Below are positions 1 through 10,189 of a stretch of DNA of 21,172 nt, piece after piece; the first letter of the stretch is position 1, and each line of letters begins with the position of its first letter. A program made the translations under genes and the position numbers. The stretch covers positions 1 through 21,172 of the forward strand of contig CAKOGP040001748.1 in the NCBI GenBank assembly GCA_933822405.4. Reading direction: 5' to 3'. The notes under the pieces were generated by a model that had not been told where the DNA came from, did no database searches, and saw nothing but the letters and a program-made list of their open reading frames with translations. This DNA comes from Cylindrotheca closterium. Lineage: Eukaryota; Bacillariophyta; Bacillariophyceae; Bacillariales; Bacillariaceae.

Positions 1-572
1 GTGGTGTCGATCATGCGCTTGAACAGAGACGGGCCGTCTCCGTGAGTAGGAAGGTTTCCAGGTTGTCCGAAGATTTCAATTCTGAGATCGCCAGTTATGC
101 TTGAAGCTAAGCAGTTGTAGAGGCATCGTGAGTTCTGAATGGCACGAGGATCAACTCTGGCAGTATGTTCAGCCTGAAGGGTGGCAAGAGAAATAGAGTG
201 GTAATCGGAGAGAAGATGGTGTGTACCATATGTGAGAATTCCATTAGGAGGCGGAGCATCCCATTTTACTTCTGCAGCTCGGGTTTGGATAAGGAGTACG
301 AACTGAAAAAGTTCTTCAAGAACTCCCGCCCAAGAGGTTCGTAGTGGAGCACTGGCGTGAGCCACCGCTGTTGAACCCTGTCGCGAAGAGATGTCAAATG
401 GCGTAGCATCATCAAAAGAATCAAGGATTGGAGTTGGTGGAACCGCGACAGCTGGTGGAGCAGCCGCAGCAGGAACAGCAATAGGAGCAGCAGCTTGTGC
501 AGCCAGCATCTGTTGTAGCAGCTGCAAGGTTTGCGCAATGTTGGCAAATGCTGCATCTTGTTGATCAGCCAT
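1..572 (-). CDS. gag-like retroelement protein, N-terminal part, cut by window edge
   Basis: On the minus strand an open frame starts at the ATG at 572-570 and runs without a stop to the window edge, giving 190 codons. The N-terminus (MADQQDAAFANIAQ) looks helical and is followed by a low-complexity Ala/Pro/Val stretch at about residues 28-48. After that comes a folded-looking region with TYGTHHLLSDYHSIS and, near the edge, GDGPSLFKRMID. The arrangement of a short helical start, an Ala/Pro linker, and a region ending in a DGP-hydrophobic-K motif resembles gag-type ORFs of diatom Ty1/copia-like elements. That is recognition by resemblance, not a domain match. No zinc knuckle, protease or polymerase is visible because the frame leaves the window. 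No primer-binding site or LTR end could be identified between the ATG and the repeats at 688-976. It could also be an unrelated cellular protein. Confidence 0.5.
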   Translation of the reverse strand, partial: MADQQDAAFANIAQTLQLLQQMLAAQAAAPIAVPAAAAPPAVAVPPTPILDSFDDATPFDISSRQGSTAVAHASAPLRTSWAGVLEELFQFVLLIQTRAAEVKWDAPPPNGILTYGTHHLLSDYHSISLATLQAEHTARVDPRAIQNSRCLYNCLASSITGDLRIEIFGQPGNLPTHGDGPSLFKRMIDT

Positions 573-687
573 GTTTCGTTGTGTTCGGGCAATGATCTGA
601 TGATTCTGTGAAGCACGATTGGGCTTAAAAGGATTTGAAGGTGGAGTGCGATAGGGCTCAAAAGGGTAGTTGTCGAGGTTTAACAAT

Positions 688-717
688 GGAGTGCTGAATA
701 CTGGAGTGCTGAATACT
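688..717. repeat. perfect 15-bp tandem duplication
   Basis: The unit GGAGTGCTGAATACT occurs twice head to tail, at 688-702 and 703-717, with no mismatch. It lies about 115 bp upstream of the gag-like ATG (minus strand), in the presumed leader or LTR of that element. Confidence 0.9.
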
Positions 718-858
718 CAAAAGTACGATTTCGTGAGGAAGATCTTCCGTTAGGAATCGTTGGGCTCATAACCTATGAATATATCGTTGTAATGATGTAA
801 AGTAAAGATTATGATTTTAAAACAACAAAGAAAGAGAAAACCAGAGATAGGCGAAGTT

Positions 859-976
859 GCGTATCGAATCAAAGATCCTTCGAACACGCACTTGAGACAT
901 GAAGCGTATCGAGAGAAGCGTATCGAATAAAAGATCCTTCGAGTACGCATTTGAGACACGAAACGGATCGACTCTC
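859..976. repeat. two-copy 59-bp tandem repeat
   Basis: Copy 1 (859-917) and copy 2 (918-976) both begin GCGTATCGAAT and share AAAGATCCTTCGA and TTGAGACA at the same offsets. The copies differ by scattered substitutions. The short motif GCGTATCGA also occurs a third time inside copy 1, at about 904. Position upstream of the gag-like ORF suggests an LTR or leader repeat, but no LTR boundary was found. Confidence 0.85.
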
Positions 977-1009
977 TCGATTCATGTGTATGACTCTGGA
1001 GGTTAATCT

Positions 1010-2395
1010 CTCATTGATTGCTCAAAGAAGCTTATTGATTTGCTTGTACAGTAACGCATTTACAAGTTATTTGCGCAGCTTCCAACTAAAAGGAATTCAT
1101 TTGCTAAACCCTAGGACATGATTATTTACTGTAATCATACCCGTTATACATACTAAGTCCCAGTGAAAGTTTTTGTCTACTTAAAGTCCTATACGATTCA
1201 TTGTATTGTTGATTGAAAAAGCACAAAATAGTCGTATCGCATACTTTGACTAGTACTAATGCCTCTCAGGCTTGTTGTCATAATTGTCCATCGAGACACA
1301 GAACTTCTCTAAATCAATTTTTAGGAAAATTTCCTTTTTCTAAAGAAGCAATAAAAGCCCAAGTACATGAGATTTTTGACAGAGCATCAGCCAGTCACGG
1401 CGAAACGAAGAGTGGAGAACAGCTGAAAAAATAACTTTCGACCTTAGCATGACTTGTAGCTAGCTCCTAAGTGATCTATTTTTGGCTATAGGGGCTACAT
1501 GTACGGTAGAACTGTGAAGGTAGATGAAACTGACGAGCGAGCAAAAGGCGTTTGTACTCTACTTCTGACAGTCATCTATACAATTAGGGCAAATGGGCGT
1601 TCGCCCATCAAGTTTGCAGCCAAAGATCATGGCTTTTATCATCGAAGGATACCAGGAGGATGTGCAAAATGAGGACAGATGTAGGCATGAAGGTTCAGTG
1701 CCTTATCCGATCGGTATCTCTCCCATTGCTTCTATGATAGAAATGTTTAGGTCAAAAAAAATAGCAGAACGGGAATTGGAGCCAGATTCCATCGAATTGC
1801 CATTATAATAATTTTTTACTGTTGGAGACCGTGATCTTCCTGGGGCCTACAATAAAACTGTGCAATTGAAAAAACATACAACTATTTTTCCGATCGGGGA
1901 ACTTTTCTTACTTACTATCCCAGAAACGCCTGTGATACAACGCAATCGAATAAAGCAAATATAGAATACAAATTTTCATCGTAATGTTAACAATTTGAGC
2001 ACTTTTATTCAGACAAAAATCGGAAGAAATGCTCTCAAACCATTGTCGCAAATGTATTCTATTCAGTTATATTGAAAGCATGCAATTAAATTCAATCAAA
2101 ATTTTATAGCAAGGCCTAATTGAAATGCTCTTTTGATAATCAATTGACGAATGAAGAAGTTTCAACAATGCTTTTATTATGGATTACGTGCTTTGAATCA
2201 ACTTGTCGAATTCCCAAGTAGGTAGCGATCAATAATAGCAAGGTTTCATCAGCTTCTGGCTGGTAGTAACTAACGAAGCTTGCTGATGAATAATAGATAA
2301 GAATAGCTGAACGAGAATGAATGAATGAATTGATGCATGAGTTTGATCAAGCCGCCTATCTGCTCTAGTGAATGTATTCTTCAAAAACTTGTTTG
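1010..2395. other. gene-poor, A+T-rich intergenic stretch
   Basis: No convincing gene is visible. Short plus-strand open frames exist at 1213-1434 (begins with TTG, 73 codons), 1499-1672 (57 codons) and 1593-1808 (71 codons). They are in unconnected frames, show no recognisable motif and have no clear splice signals, so they are not called. A perfect inverted repeat TGGGCGTTCGCCCA sits at 1592-1605, and a short GAAT microsatellite lies near 2315-2330. The right end should contain the 3' untranslated region of the CCR4-like gene. Confidence 0.6.
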
Positions 2396-4340
2396 TTAAG
2401 ACGGCCGTGAATTTCCTAGAATTTGCATATCCGAGATCAGCATGATATGATCAGAACTGAACTCTGTTGATGGCAGTGCTTCACCATGTCGGGTGAGAAT
2501 ACCCTCATCAGGAATGGGTGCTGCAGAGATGGGGCGCAAGTTTTGGACGGAGTACCATGCATAATCAAGAACCCCCTTGAAGTTGGTGGTGTAATTTGTT
2601 TGGATAGGCTCTTCTCCAAGCACCGTTTGATACGCACTACCCAACTGGAAGGAATGCGTTATATTCATGGGATCAGGTAACACATTTGGGACATCATCCC
2701 CAACTGTAATATTCACGTCTGGGTGACCTGGATGAACTGTCTGACGGGCAAGCAAGTCGTACACAGCTGTATCTGGGGTTGAATTAAAGTCTCCACATAT
2801 CATTAGTGGAAGATTTGTTCCCCGACTCAGCACGAAGTTTTCGAGTTCTTGCAACAGCTGCCAAGCCTGCCAGAGCTTGACATCTGGAAAGTCTTTATTA
2901 CTGTAAAGGTGTGTGTTTGCAATGCAAACTTGATTAATTGGGTCACGATTTGCTCTGCTTGCATGAGTAGGCTGTGCAAGCTCAAGCACGACAAGTTGAG
3001 CGACGTTGTCTTTCGAGAGCCTATTCAAGAAAGACACTGTCTCTTCACTTCGAGAGCTTAGACCAAGGACTTGGGTGGCTTGCCTTTGCGCAAGCTCGTT
3101 GAATTCGATGCTGTATGACTCAACGAGATGAAACTTGGTTCGTCTCCAGAATAGTGCACAGCCGTCGACTTTTCCAGCCAAACCCATAGACTGTCTGGTC
3201 TTCTGTTTGTAGACACCTTCAAAGCCTTGATCGCTCATAGCTGCGTATAGATGATTCTCATAATGATCCGCTTGCACTTCTTGTAAGCATATAACGTCCG
3301 GAGAGGCATCTATGATCTCTCTCATGATGTTCTGAAATCTAGAGAGCATATATTAGAAAGAAAAAGAGACTACCCGCAATATCAGCGCAATTCGAGCTGA
3401 CTTACCTGTACTCCCACGATAAAGCCCAGATATCGCAATAAGGATACTGCTGTTGTGTGGCATAAATCTCTGCAAGCACATTATAGGTTGCAATTCTGAA
3501 TCTCGCACCTCCTGAAGCCCCATTGGCAGATTTGGTTGTGACAAAACTCCTCTTCAATGGATCTGGAGCTCGAGATAAAACAAGATCCGTCTTCACCACC
3601 CTATGCATCAGAAGCTCCCCAGTTTCAGAAGAGTAAGCTGCAGCTTCTAATTTGAGCTTTCTTCCAATATCTTCTGGACCGGCAATGTATATCTGGTCTC
3701 GACTTATTTCTATCCACTCTTCGCCTTTTAGATCAGCGTTGTAGTCCCCAAAAGAATTGTAGCCTCCGACATAGCCTCTTGGAGTTCCAGGTGTTGACGC
3801 TGAAGCCTTCATGCCATTCATTCGACCCAGACTCCCAGATGATCCAACTGATCGAGCATCATCATTATCGTTGCTGCCTGTTGATCCTGAACGCTGTCGA
3901 ATCGGTGTGTTATTTCGGCTCTGCTGCTGCATATCTTTTGGTACCGTGTACTGAGTTTTCCACGCACTGACAAAACAGTTAGAGTTGCAGAAAGTACACT
4001 TGAACAGGCTCGACTGAGTCGATACACACTGTAACGAGCATCCAGATCCTCCGATTGCATGCAATGACCAATCATGGGGGCTGAAGGAGTTTCGTCGTGG
4101 ACATCCTTCGTAAGCGCAAGGATCATGAGTTGGTCCTCGAAACCATCGATAACTGAATTCGTGGCTTGGTGGTGGCTCTCGCATCTTTTTCGAGTGGGGA
4201 GGCAATGGCTTGTCAGCTTCTCGATCGTCGAGTTTTTTCCCATACATGTAAGCATGTGGTCTCATGGTACATCCTTCAACTGGTCTATCAACCCGCAGGG
4301 AAAGATGCCACGAGTATGAATACTCCTTCGTGTTCATCAT
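2396..4340 (-). CDS. CCR4: CCR4-type poly(A) deadenylase (CNOT6-like), two exons
   Basis: Exons 4340-3406 and 3338-2396 join across a 67-nt intron (GTAAGT...TCTAG) and encode 625 aa. The C-terminal half (about residues 285-620) is an exonuclease-endonuclease-phosphatase domain. It carries the CCR4 signatures ATYNVLAEIYAT and YCDIWALSWEYR, the metal-binding Glu332 in CLQEVQ, His455 in ANTHLY, Asp495 and Asn497 in GDFNS, and the final SDH (Asp608, His609). The N-terminal part has no leucine-rich repeats. Instead it has a Cys-rich segment (residues about 70-135, ending CTFCNSNCFVSAW) and a segment EWIEISRDQIYIAGPEDIGR, as in plant CCR4a/b. A Ser/Asn-rich linker separates the two. The family is the catalytic subunit of the cytoplasmic CCR4-NOT complex that shortens mRNA poly(A) tails. 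The start is fixed by an in-frame TAG two codons upstream of the ATG, unless an upstream exon exists. Confidence 0.92.
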
Positions 4341-5048
4341 ACACTATCCCTTGATGGGGATCAGCTAAACAACAAGGGAGGTTCAACTGCTAGTCCTAGT
4401 TGTCCTTTGTCCTTCCCAATGTACGAGACTCCCTAATTCGCCAACCTGCTTCCTTTTGAAGAATTCGAGGAAGAGATATGACTTCCAGAGACTTATCTTC
4501 AACAACGGCAGCTCGAGACTACTATACAGTAATCTTGGTGACGGGCATTATGCAGCGGCAACTCATCGATGTTACTCGGGGATCAACCCCGCAAATGCTC
4601 AAATTTTACATGTTCCCCTTTTTCGTACTGGAACGCAGCTGCAGGTATATTACTAATACTATTGGTATGTAACGTGTAACAGTACATCCTTTGACTGATT
4701 GCAAACTACCTAGCAGCTTCAATTTTGCTCTTTTTACCCATGCACGACCTTCCCAAATAAAAGGTTTGTGCCTCTCAAAAAGTAGGACCTAGTGCCTTCG
4801 CAGAAAGATTTATTGTTCTCGTGGAAGGATCCCATTTGTATGGCTGGTTCACCGCCCAAGCGTTCGCAAACACAGCCTATAAATGGAGACACTCGTGTGC
4901 TGGAGGAACTCATTCTTCAATCCTTACAATCCACGACTTTGAAAAGTGCAAGTTATTCACTTTTTTTTTAAATTAGGATTTACAAAGCCTATGGTCTCCC
5001 TCAATCTTGTTGAGAGTTTGGGTGGTTCCTGGTTGTTGTTGCCCCATT
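4341..5048. other. intergenic region: CCR4-like promoter side and PHD-PWWP 3' side
   Basis: This 708-bp stretch should hold the 5' flank of the CCR4-like gene and the 3' untranslated region of the PHD-PWWP gene. On the plus strand there is a short ORF at 4840-4971 (43 codons, starts MAGSPPKRSQTQ, ends at a T9 run). Another at 4478-4672 (64 codons) ends next to a donor-like GGTATGT. Neither can be linked to a further exon or a family, so no gene is called. Confidence 0.5.
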
Positions 5049-6053
5049 TTAACCAATGATATTCTCAATTGAAAAGAAGAGGTTGGAACTTTGTGCTCTG
5101 CCTTCTGAATCATCGGCTGACGACAACAATTTGAACCCTCTTTTCAGTCGACGTGGTGAGGCCTGAACGGTCTTTTCCTCTCTTTCCCTTTTCAGATTCG
5201 TCAACGGATTCGATTTTCTATCCTTGGGGCTTGGATACGACAACTTTTTATGATTCCAATCCATTCGTAGAATTTTCGGTTTCCCTGCCTCAATTCGTGC
5301 TGCCTGAAGGGCTTGTTGAAACGCCTGGAACCGCAATTTGCCAGACGATCTATGGAACATGTGAGTAACGAATAGATGTGAAACACTCTTCACCACACCA
5401 AGCGGCTACATACCTTGCTGTTTTGCCTAAATGTAAGTCGTCGACTAGACCACCTTCCCATCTTTGAATTTTTGACTCGGCTAGCACTGTGAATGGAGCG
5501 TCGTGACACTCAAAAAAGAAAACCAGGTATCGTTTCCCGAGATGCTTCTTGGCCAATAGTCGAGCGCTTCCAACTGCCAATCTTGGATCGTAAATTATTG
5601 CAGGCCAATATCCAAAGCCTATACCCCCTTGCGCCCAGCAGACCTCCGAAAATCTTTGTATGACAGTAGAGGGCAAGGCACCAATAAGCTGATCTAGACC
5701 GTCTGCTTCGAGTGACAGAACCTTGCATTTGCCTGCAGAGGCAATGTTAGACAAGCCCAAAAGCCGCGGGGGGGGGGGGGGACAAGCACTTACTACTTAC
5801 AACAGTACCAATCTCCTGTCGGTATGGAGCGCAGCGGAGGGTCTAAACAGTAAGTATGATACTCACCGTTGCACCCCTCGCACAGTAATATGTTTGCATG
5901 ATCATCATCTTCGCTGCAACATAGGCAACCAGTGCCGAAATTTGAGCTGTCGACTCTTACACTTTTGACTTCATCTTTCTCTTCCCGTTGGATGTCCACG
6001 ATCAGAGACAAACGTTGTTCTGGTTGAAGGAACATGCCACTTTTATTCGCCAT
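5049..6053 (-). CDS. PHD finger plus PWWP domain protein, three exons
   Basis: Exons 6053-5801, 5732-5414 and 5349-5049 encode 290 aa, separated by introns of 68 nt (GTAAGT...GCAG) and 64 nt (GTATGT...ATAG). The PHD finger covers residues 43-87 with a full C4HC3 set: C43/C46, C58/C61, H66/C69 and C84/C87. The first intron splits the codon for Cys85, and splicing is needed to supply Cys87, which supports the model. A PWWP-like domain follows at about residues 114-205, with the core GYWPA at 125-129, the beta-strand RYLVFFFECHD and a C-terminal helix (RFQAFQQALQAAR). The tail is basic (RRLKRGFKLL), perhaps a nuclear signal. PHD and PWWP modules bind histone tails and nucleosomal DNA, often methylated H3 lysines, so a nuclear chromatin-reader role is inferred. 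No catalytic domain is present. The ATG at 6053 is the first in the frame; the TTG two codons before it is not used. Confidence 0.85.
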
Positions 6054-6309
6054 TGTCAACCTCGCTTTCTTGGTCTCATTTGCAAGAAAAATACGAACGC
6101 TGATGGATTTTTTGAATAATTAATGATGATCAAATAGGAGAGATGTTGTATTTTCCCCCTAAAATCCCACCCCTTTTCTACGTTTCTAATAAAAATTAAA
6201 CCTTTGTCCGGTTGCTGACAGACCTTACCAAGGAGCTGCAAAGAACTTCAGCGAAATCAAACGCACAACTGCTCTTTTGGATCCAAATAGGCCGAATAGA
6301 AAAGAAGAC
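6054..6309. promoter_or_regulatory. shared divergent promoter region of PHD-PWWP and RPN3
   Basis: The two start codons face away from each other across 256 bp, so the promoters of both genes must lie here or overlap upstream transcribed sequence. No clear TATA box or initiator was identified. The RPN3 frame is open from 6193 but has no ATG before 6310. The role is inferred from layout only. Confidence 0.5.
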
Positions 6310-7910
6310 ATGGAGGAGGAAACAGCAACGAAAGTGGGGCAGTCCGAAAAGGATAGTAACCCGCCTCTCATTGCAGCGGCGAAGCGATTGGAACGATTGC
6401 TAGGCGGTGGACTGCAGTCAAAGAATCGAAGTGTCCATACGTACACAAATCCTGCCAAAGTTGTCCGTAGATGGCTTGGGACCGCTTCAGGTGCTGCAGG
6501 AACTGCCAGTCCAGACGAGATTGCACAAGCTGCGGTGGTTTTATTGGATCCGATCGGAATTTGCTCCAGGGGTCGGTCTTTTCTGACTGATGGGTTTTCT
6601 GCTGACGGATTGGCTGGTACTGGTAAAGATGAAGAAAAAATCTATTTGACGATTGCTTCCAGCCGTGAAATCGAGAGTTGGTTGATAAGCTTGCTAGTTC
6701 GTTGTCTAAGAAAGAAAGGAAAGGCATCGGAGGCATACGAGCTGTCAGAAAAAGGCGTCGAAACAATCGCCATGCACTTGTCAGTGGCTTCACCAGGCAT
6801 TCCGTCTACAGGTGCTTCCACTACATCTCTCTTTCCTCTTCTAGCACGTATGTATAGGTACAGATCCTTGTGTGCGACCGCTCTGAATGATCAAAATCTC
6901 AATGATAGACTGAGAGCGGACATGGCCAAAGCGCACAACATGGCTTGTGTTCGTAGAGACGTCGATTGCCAAGCGACTTTGCTCAATCTTATGCTCGCTG
7001 ATTTGATTGTCCACTCTCAAAGTAAGTATTTCGCACTCACGAACATAAAAATGAATGCTCCCTCACCCTTTTATGACTGAACCCCAAAGTTGAGCAAGCG
7101 CATAAGCTACTTTCAAACTCTGCTTTTCCGGAATCAGCATCCAATAATCAAATGTGCCGTTACATGTTCCACAGTGGCCGCATTCAATCTTTGAGGCTGG
7201 AATACACCAAGGCGTTTTCTAACTTGAGCCAATGCCTGCGTAAGGCCCCAACAAATACTGGCCTTGGTTTCAGGACTGCTGCTCAACGCCTTTTGGTTGT
7301 TGTCCAGTTGCTCATGGGTGAAATTCCCGATCGACAAGTATTCTTCACAAAGGGAATGCAAACTGAGTTGGCCCCATACTTGGCAATTACGCAAGCTGTC
7401 AGAAGGGGTGATTTGGTGGTTTTCAATTCTGTTGTATCAGAACAGGCATCTCTTCTTCAGAAAGATAACACCTACATCTTGATCTCTCGTCTGGCTCACC
7501 AAGTTGTAAAAGCAGGCTTGCGAAAGCTCCACATGAGCTACAGCCGGTTGTCCTTGCAAGATGTTGCCGATCGCCTCGGTTTACCATCAGCAAAGTCTGC
7601 CGAGTTTGTTGTTGCAAAAGCTGTAAGAGACGGCGTACTCGATGCCACCATCCATCACAAAGAAGGCTATGTACAATCGCACGATCTTGTCGACATCTAT
7701 GCTACGAAAGAACCAACAGAAGCATTTCATCGTCGAATTGCTTATTGCCTTACCACTCATAATGATGCGGTGCGTGGAATGCGATACCCCCCTGACGCCT
7801 ACAAGAAGCAGCTTGAAGCAAGTCGTGGCAATCGTCGCAAGCGCAATGACGACAAAACGGATGAAGAAAAAGCGCAGGAGATAGAAGATGAACTGGACGA
7901 AGATTACTAA
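6310..7910 (+). CDS. RPN3: 26S proteasome non-ATPase regulatory subunit 3 (RPN3/PSMD3), two exons
   Basis: Exons 6310-7021 and 7090-7910 encode 510 aa across a 68-nt intron (GTAAGT...CAAAG). The product matches the proteasome lid subunit RPN3, close to the 534 aa of the human protein. Diagnostic stretches are SASNNQMCRYMFHSGRIQSL, TAAQRLLVVVQLLMGEIPDR, LRKLHMSYSRLSLQDVADRL, FVVAKAVRDGVLDATIHHKE and GYVQSHDLVDIYATKEP, ending in an acidic tail (EDELDEDY). Helical TPR-like repeats fill the middle and a PCI domain (winged helix) lies near residues 300-460. In the family this protein is a structural part of the 19S lid and holds the lid together with the other PCI subunits; it has no enzyme activity. 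The first in-frame ATG is at 6310. The gene is convergent with the CELF-like gene, with 139 bp between the stop codons and nothing recognisable between them. Confidence 0.96.
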
Positions 7911-8049
7911 ACACTTGGTGTAGCCTGTTCTTCATCATTGCATGTAGGCAGGCGTCCACACCTAAAATTCAGTTTAAACAAATTCAAATGATAACCAGGT
8001 TCTAAAATAGAATCGCAATTAGCCGAAGAAAGGAAAGATTAAAAAATGA

Positions 8050-9783
8050 CTAAGGGTTGATCATTGAAAGTTGTTGCAGTTCTTGCGGATGACCTGTCGG
8101 TCCAGTCTGGTTTGTTGCGGCCTCAGGGTGTGGGGCTATCCCGTTCTGACCATGAACGCGCTTGTGCTGTACTTTCAGTCGTTTATTTCCAATCTGGAAC
8201 CCATTCATTTGCTCAATTGCAGACTCCGCCGACATGACCGAATCATACGATACAAATCCTGAACCAGCCATGAGACAACGCAATCACAAATTTTTCCTAG
8301 AACTTGTACGATTTGACACTTACCGAACCCTTTACTTTCACCCGTGTACTTATCAACATATACTTTTGCACTGATTACATTTCCAAAGGGGTTAAATGCT
8401 GTCGCAAGATCGGCATCAGTTAGATCGTGCGGCAGGTGGTAGACGAATAGGTTTGCTCCTGCAGGACCCTCTCGCGGTCGAGGGTTAGACGGTCTTGAGT
8501 CGTGGCGAGTCTGGTATCCATACGGGGGAGTTGGCCCAAACTGTGGGTACATGAAATGTGGAGGCGGAGGTGGCGGTGCATGCGGATGGGGAGGATTTCC
8601 GGTCGAGTACGGCCCTGCAAACTGAGGAGGAATTGGGTATTGATGTCCCGCAGTATGTGGGTGCATTGGTATTGGCGGTGGGACTTGATAAGCTGGGTAG
8701 CCTTGCCCTGCCCCCATGACTGCTAGAAGTTCTTGTCGCCTCGCATTCCGCATATGCCTTTGCTGTCGCTGATGTTTATTGTCAGCAAATTTCACTATTA
8801 ATGGACGTGCAGATCCGTCCATGACAATGTTGTTATGCAGATTTTCAATGGCTTGCAAAGCCGACTCTCTTTTCATGAATCGGAGAAATGCTGCGCACTT
8901 ACTTGTACCATCCGCATTCCGAATCATATATATCTCCCTGATATCTCCAAACGGAGCAAAGAGTTCTCGGACTTCTTCTTCACTGGCTTTTCGAGAGAGC
9001 ATACCAATGAAGAGTTTATTTTCTGGCACTTTCGTCCGCGATCGAAGCAAAGCTTAGATGAGGTGGTGACGACGACCTAATGCACACACTTAGCACTCAC
9101 CTGTTGGTTCTGCAGGTTTCACCTGGGCCGGTCTACGAGCACCCGGAAATGTGAATTTGTCATGCAATGCTTCCTGTGCTTGCTCTGCATCATTCGCAGC
9201 CCAGAAAGTAACAAAAGCACATCCCCGGTGAAGACCTGTGTGCTTGTCTCGAATTATTGCGACATCTTTTAAAGGACCAAACGGATCGAACGTAGGGAAG
9301 ATGTCTTCTTCGCTTAAACTTTTTGGAACCTAAAAAAAGAGTCCAACAACATTACACACACAAATCGTGAATAAATACAATCGAATCTAGAACCCCGAGA
9401 ACTAGGTAGCGTACCTGTCCCACGAATAGTTTTAAGGGCTGGTCATCGTCGGTCTCTCCACTATGACCCTCTTTTTCATGATGTACTACATTTGGAACCT
9501 CGTTCATACCCATAGAATGAAACTGATTATCGAGAGCAGGCGTTCCTTGATGAACCATGGGTGCATTTGCAAAAGCTTGATTTGGTGGAGCTACGCCATT
9601 TGAAGTCGCAGATGTCATCAAGTTAACCTGACTTCCGCCACCCTTACAACTGTCCGCAATCGACCCTTCCTTCTTCTCGTCGACTGTTACACGGACGCCA
9701 GCAACAGAGATTTCTTGCTGTGGTGACTGTGTCGATGCAGTTTGTGTGCTTGTTGTTGGCACGGCTGCACTTGATGATTGCAT
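8050..9783 (-). CDS. CELF/Bruno-like RNA-binding protein with three RRMs, four exons
   Basis: Exons 9783-9415, 9329-9101, 9052-8324 and 8258-8050 encode 511 aa across introns of 85, 48 and 65 nt, all GT...AG and in frame. RRM1 spans about residues 116-195 ([17 protein letters not shown], then [11 protein letters not shown]). RRM2 spans about 212-290 ([20 protein letters not shown], then KCAAFLRF). RRM3 spans about 399-477 ([30 protein letters not shown], then [17 protein letters not shown]). Two adjacent N-terminal RRMs, a long Pro/His/Met-rich linker ([10 protein letters not shown]) and a divergent C-terminal RRM are the CELF (CUG-BP/Bruno) layout, and the end of RRM3 is very characteristic. 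Family members bind GU-rich RNA and act in alternative splicing, translation control and mRNA decay; which of these applies here is not visible. A Ser/Thr/Gln-rich N-terminus of about 115 residues is disordered-looking. An upstream 5' UTR intron is possible (CAG at about 9800) but not proven. Confidence 0.9.
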
Positions 9784-10189
9784 CCTATAGAAGCCTCCCT
9801 GGGAACCAAGCAGAGAAATCTAGTAATGACAGAGGGCTGGTCTCTTGACGACAAAACCTGGACACCGACTTTACTATTTCCATCAACGTAGTGAAAGAGT
9901 TCGAAATCAGGAGGAAAAGAGTTGAGTTTGCAGAGCATGAGAGAAAACGCCAGCCGGAATCTCATTTGTCACTTTCCGATTCTCTACCTACTGTACGAAT
10001 CTACGTAGCAGTAGTAGCGGTCCTAATTACTGTAGTATTTTAGTTCCATTTCAAAATTCTTACCGATGAGACGTTCCAAAGAATCCTATAAGTGAATATG
10101 AGCAATGCTGGCGGGCTGACGCGGGAGTGGCTGGGGCCTCCCAAAGATACTATTTGATTCAATTGATTTTTAAAAACAGCGTAGTTTTG
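9784..10189. other. intergenic region upstream of CELF-like gene and downstream of the kinase gene
   Basis: This 406-bp stretch should hold the CELF-like promoter and 5' UTR and the 3' UTR of the kinase. On the minus strand an ATG at 9965 opens a 92-codon frame that overlaps the CELF-like start in another frame. It would be an upstream ORF only if transcripts begin above 9965. No other signal was recognised. Confidence 0.5.

Noticed and set aside
266..661. Minus-strand 131-codon ORF beginning MSPIALHL
   Set aside because: It overlaps the gag-like frame in another phase and has Leu/Arg-rich low-complexity composition typical of a shadow frame.
1213..1808. Three short plus-strand ORFs (73, 57 and 71 codons)
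   Set aside because: One starts with TTG, the frames do not connect by clear splice sites, and no family motif is present.
6056..6241. Minus-strand 61-codon ORF upstream of the PHD-PWWP start
   Set aside because: It lies in a different frame from the PHD exon, its TGA overlaps the region just before the ATG, and it shows no motif.
9687..9965. 92-codon minus-strand ORF overlapping the CELF-like start
   Set aside because: It is out of frame with the RRM protein and unrecognised. It would be an upstream ORF only if the transcript starts above 9965, which is not shown.
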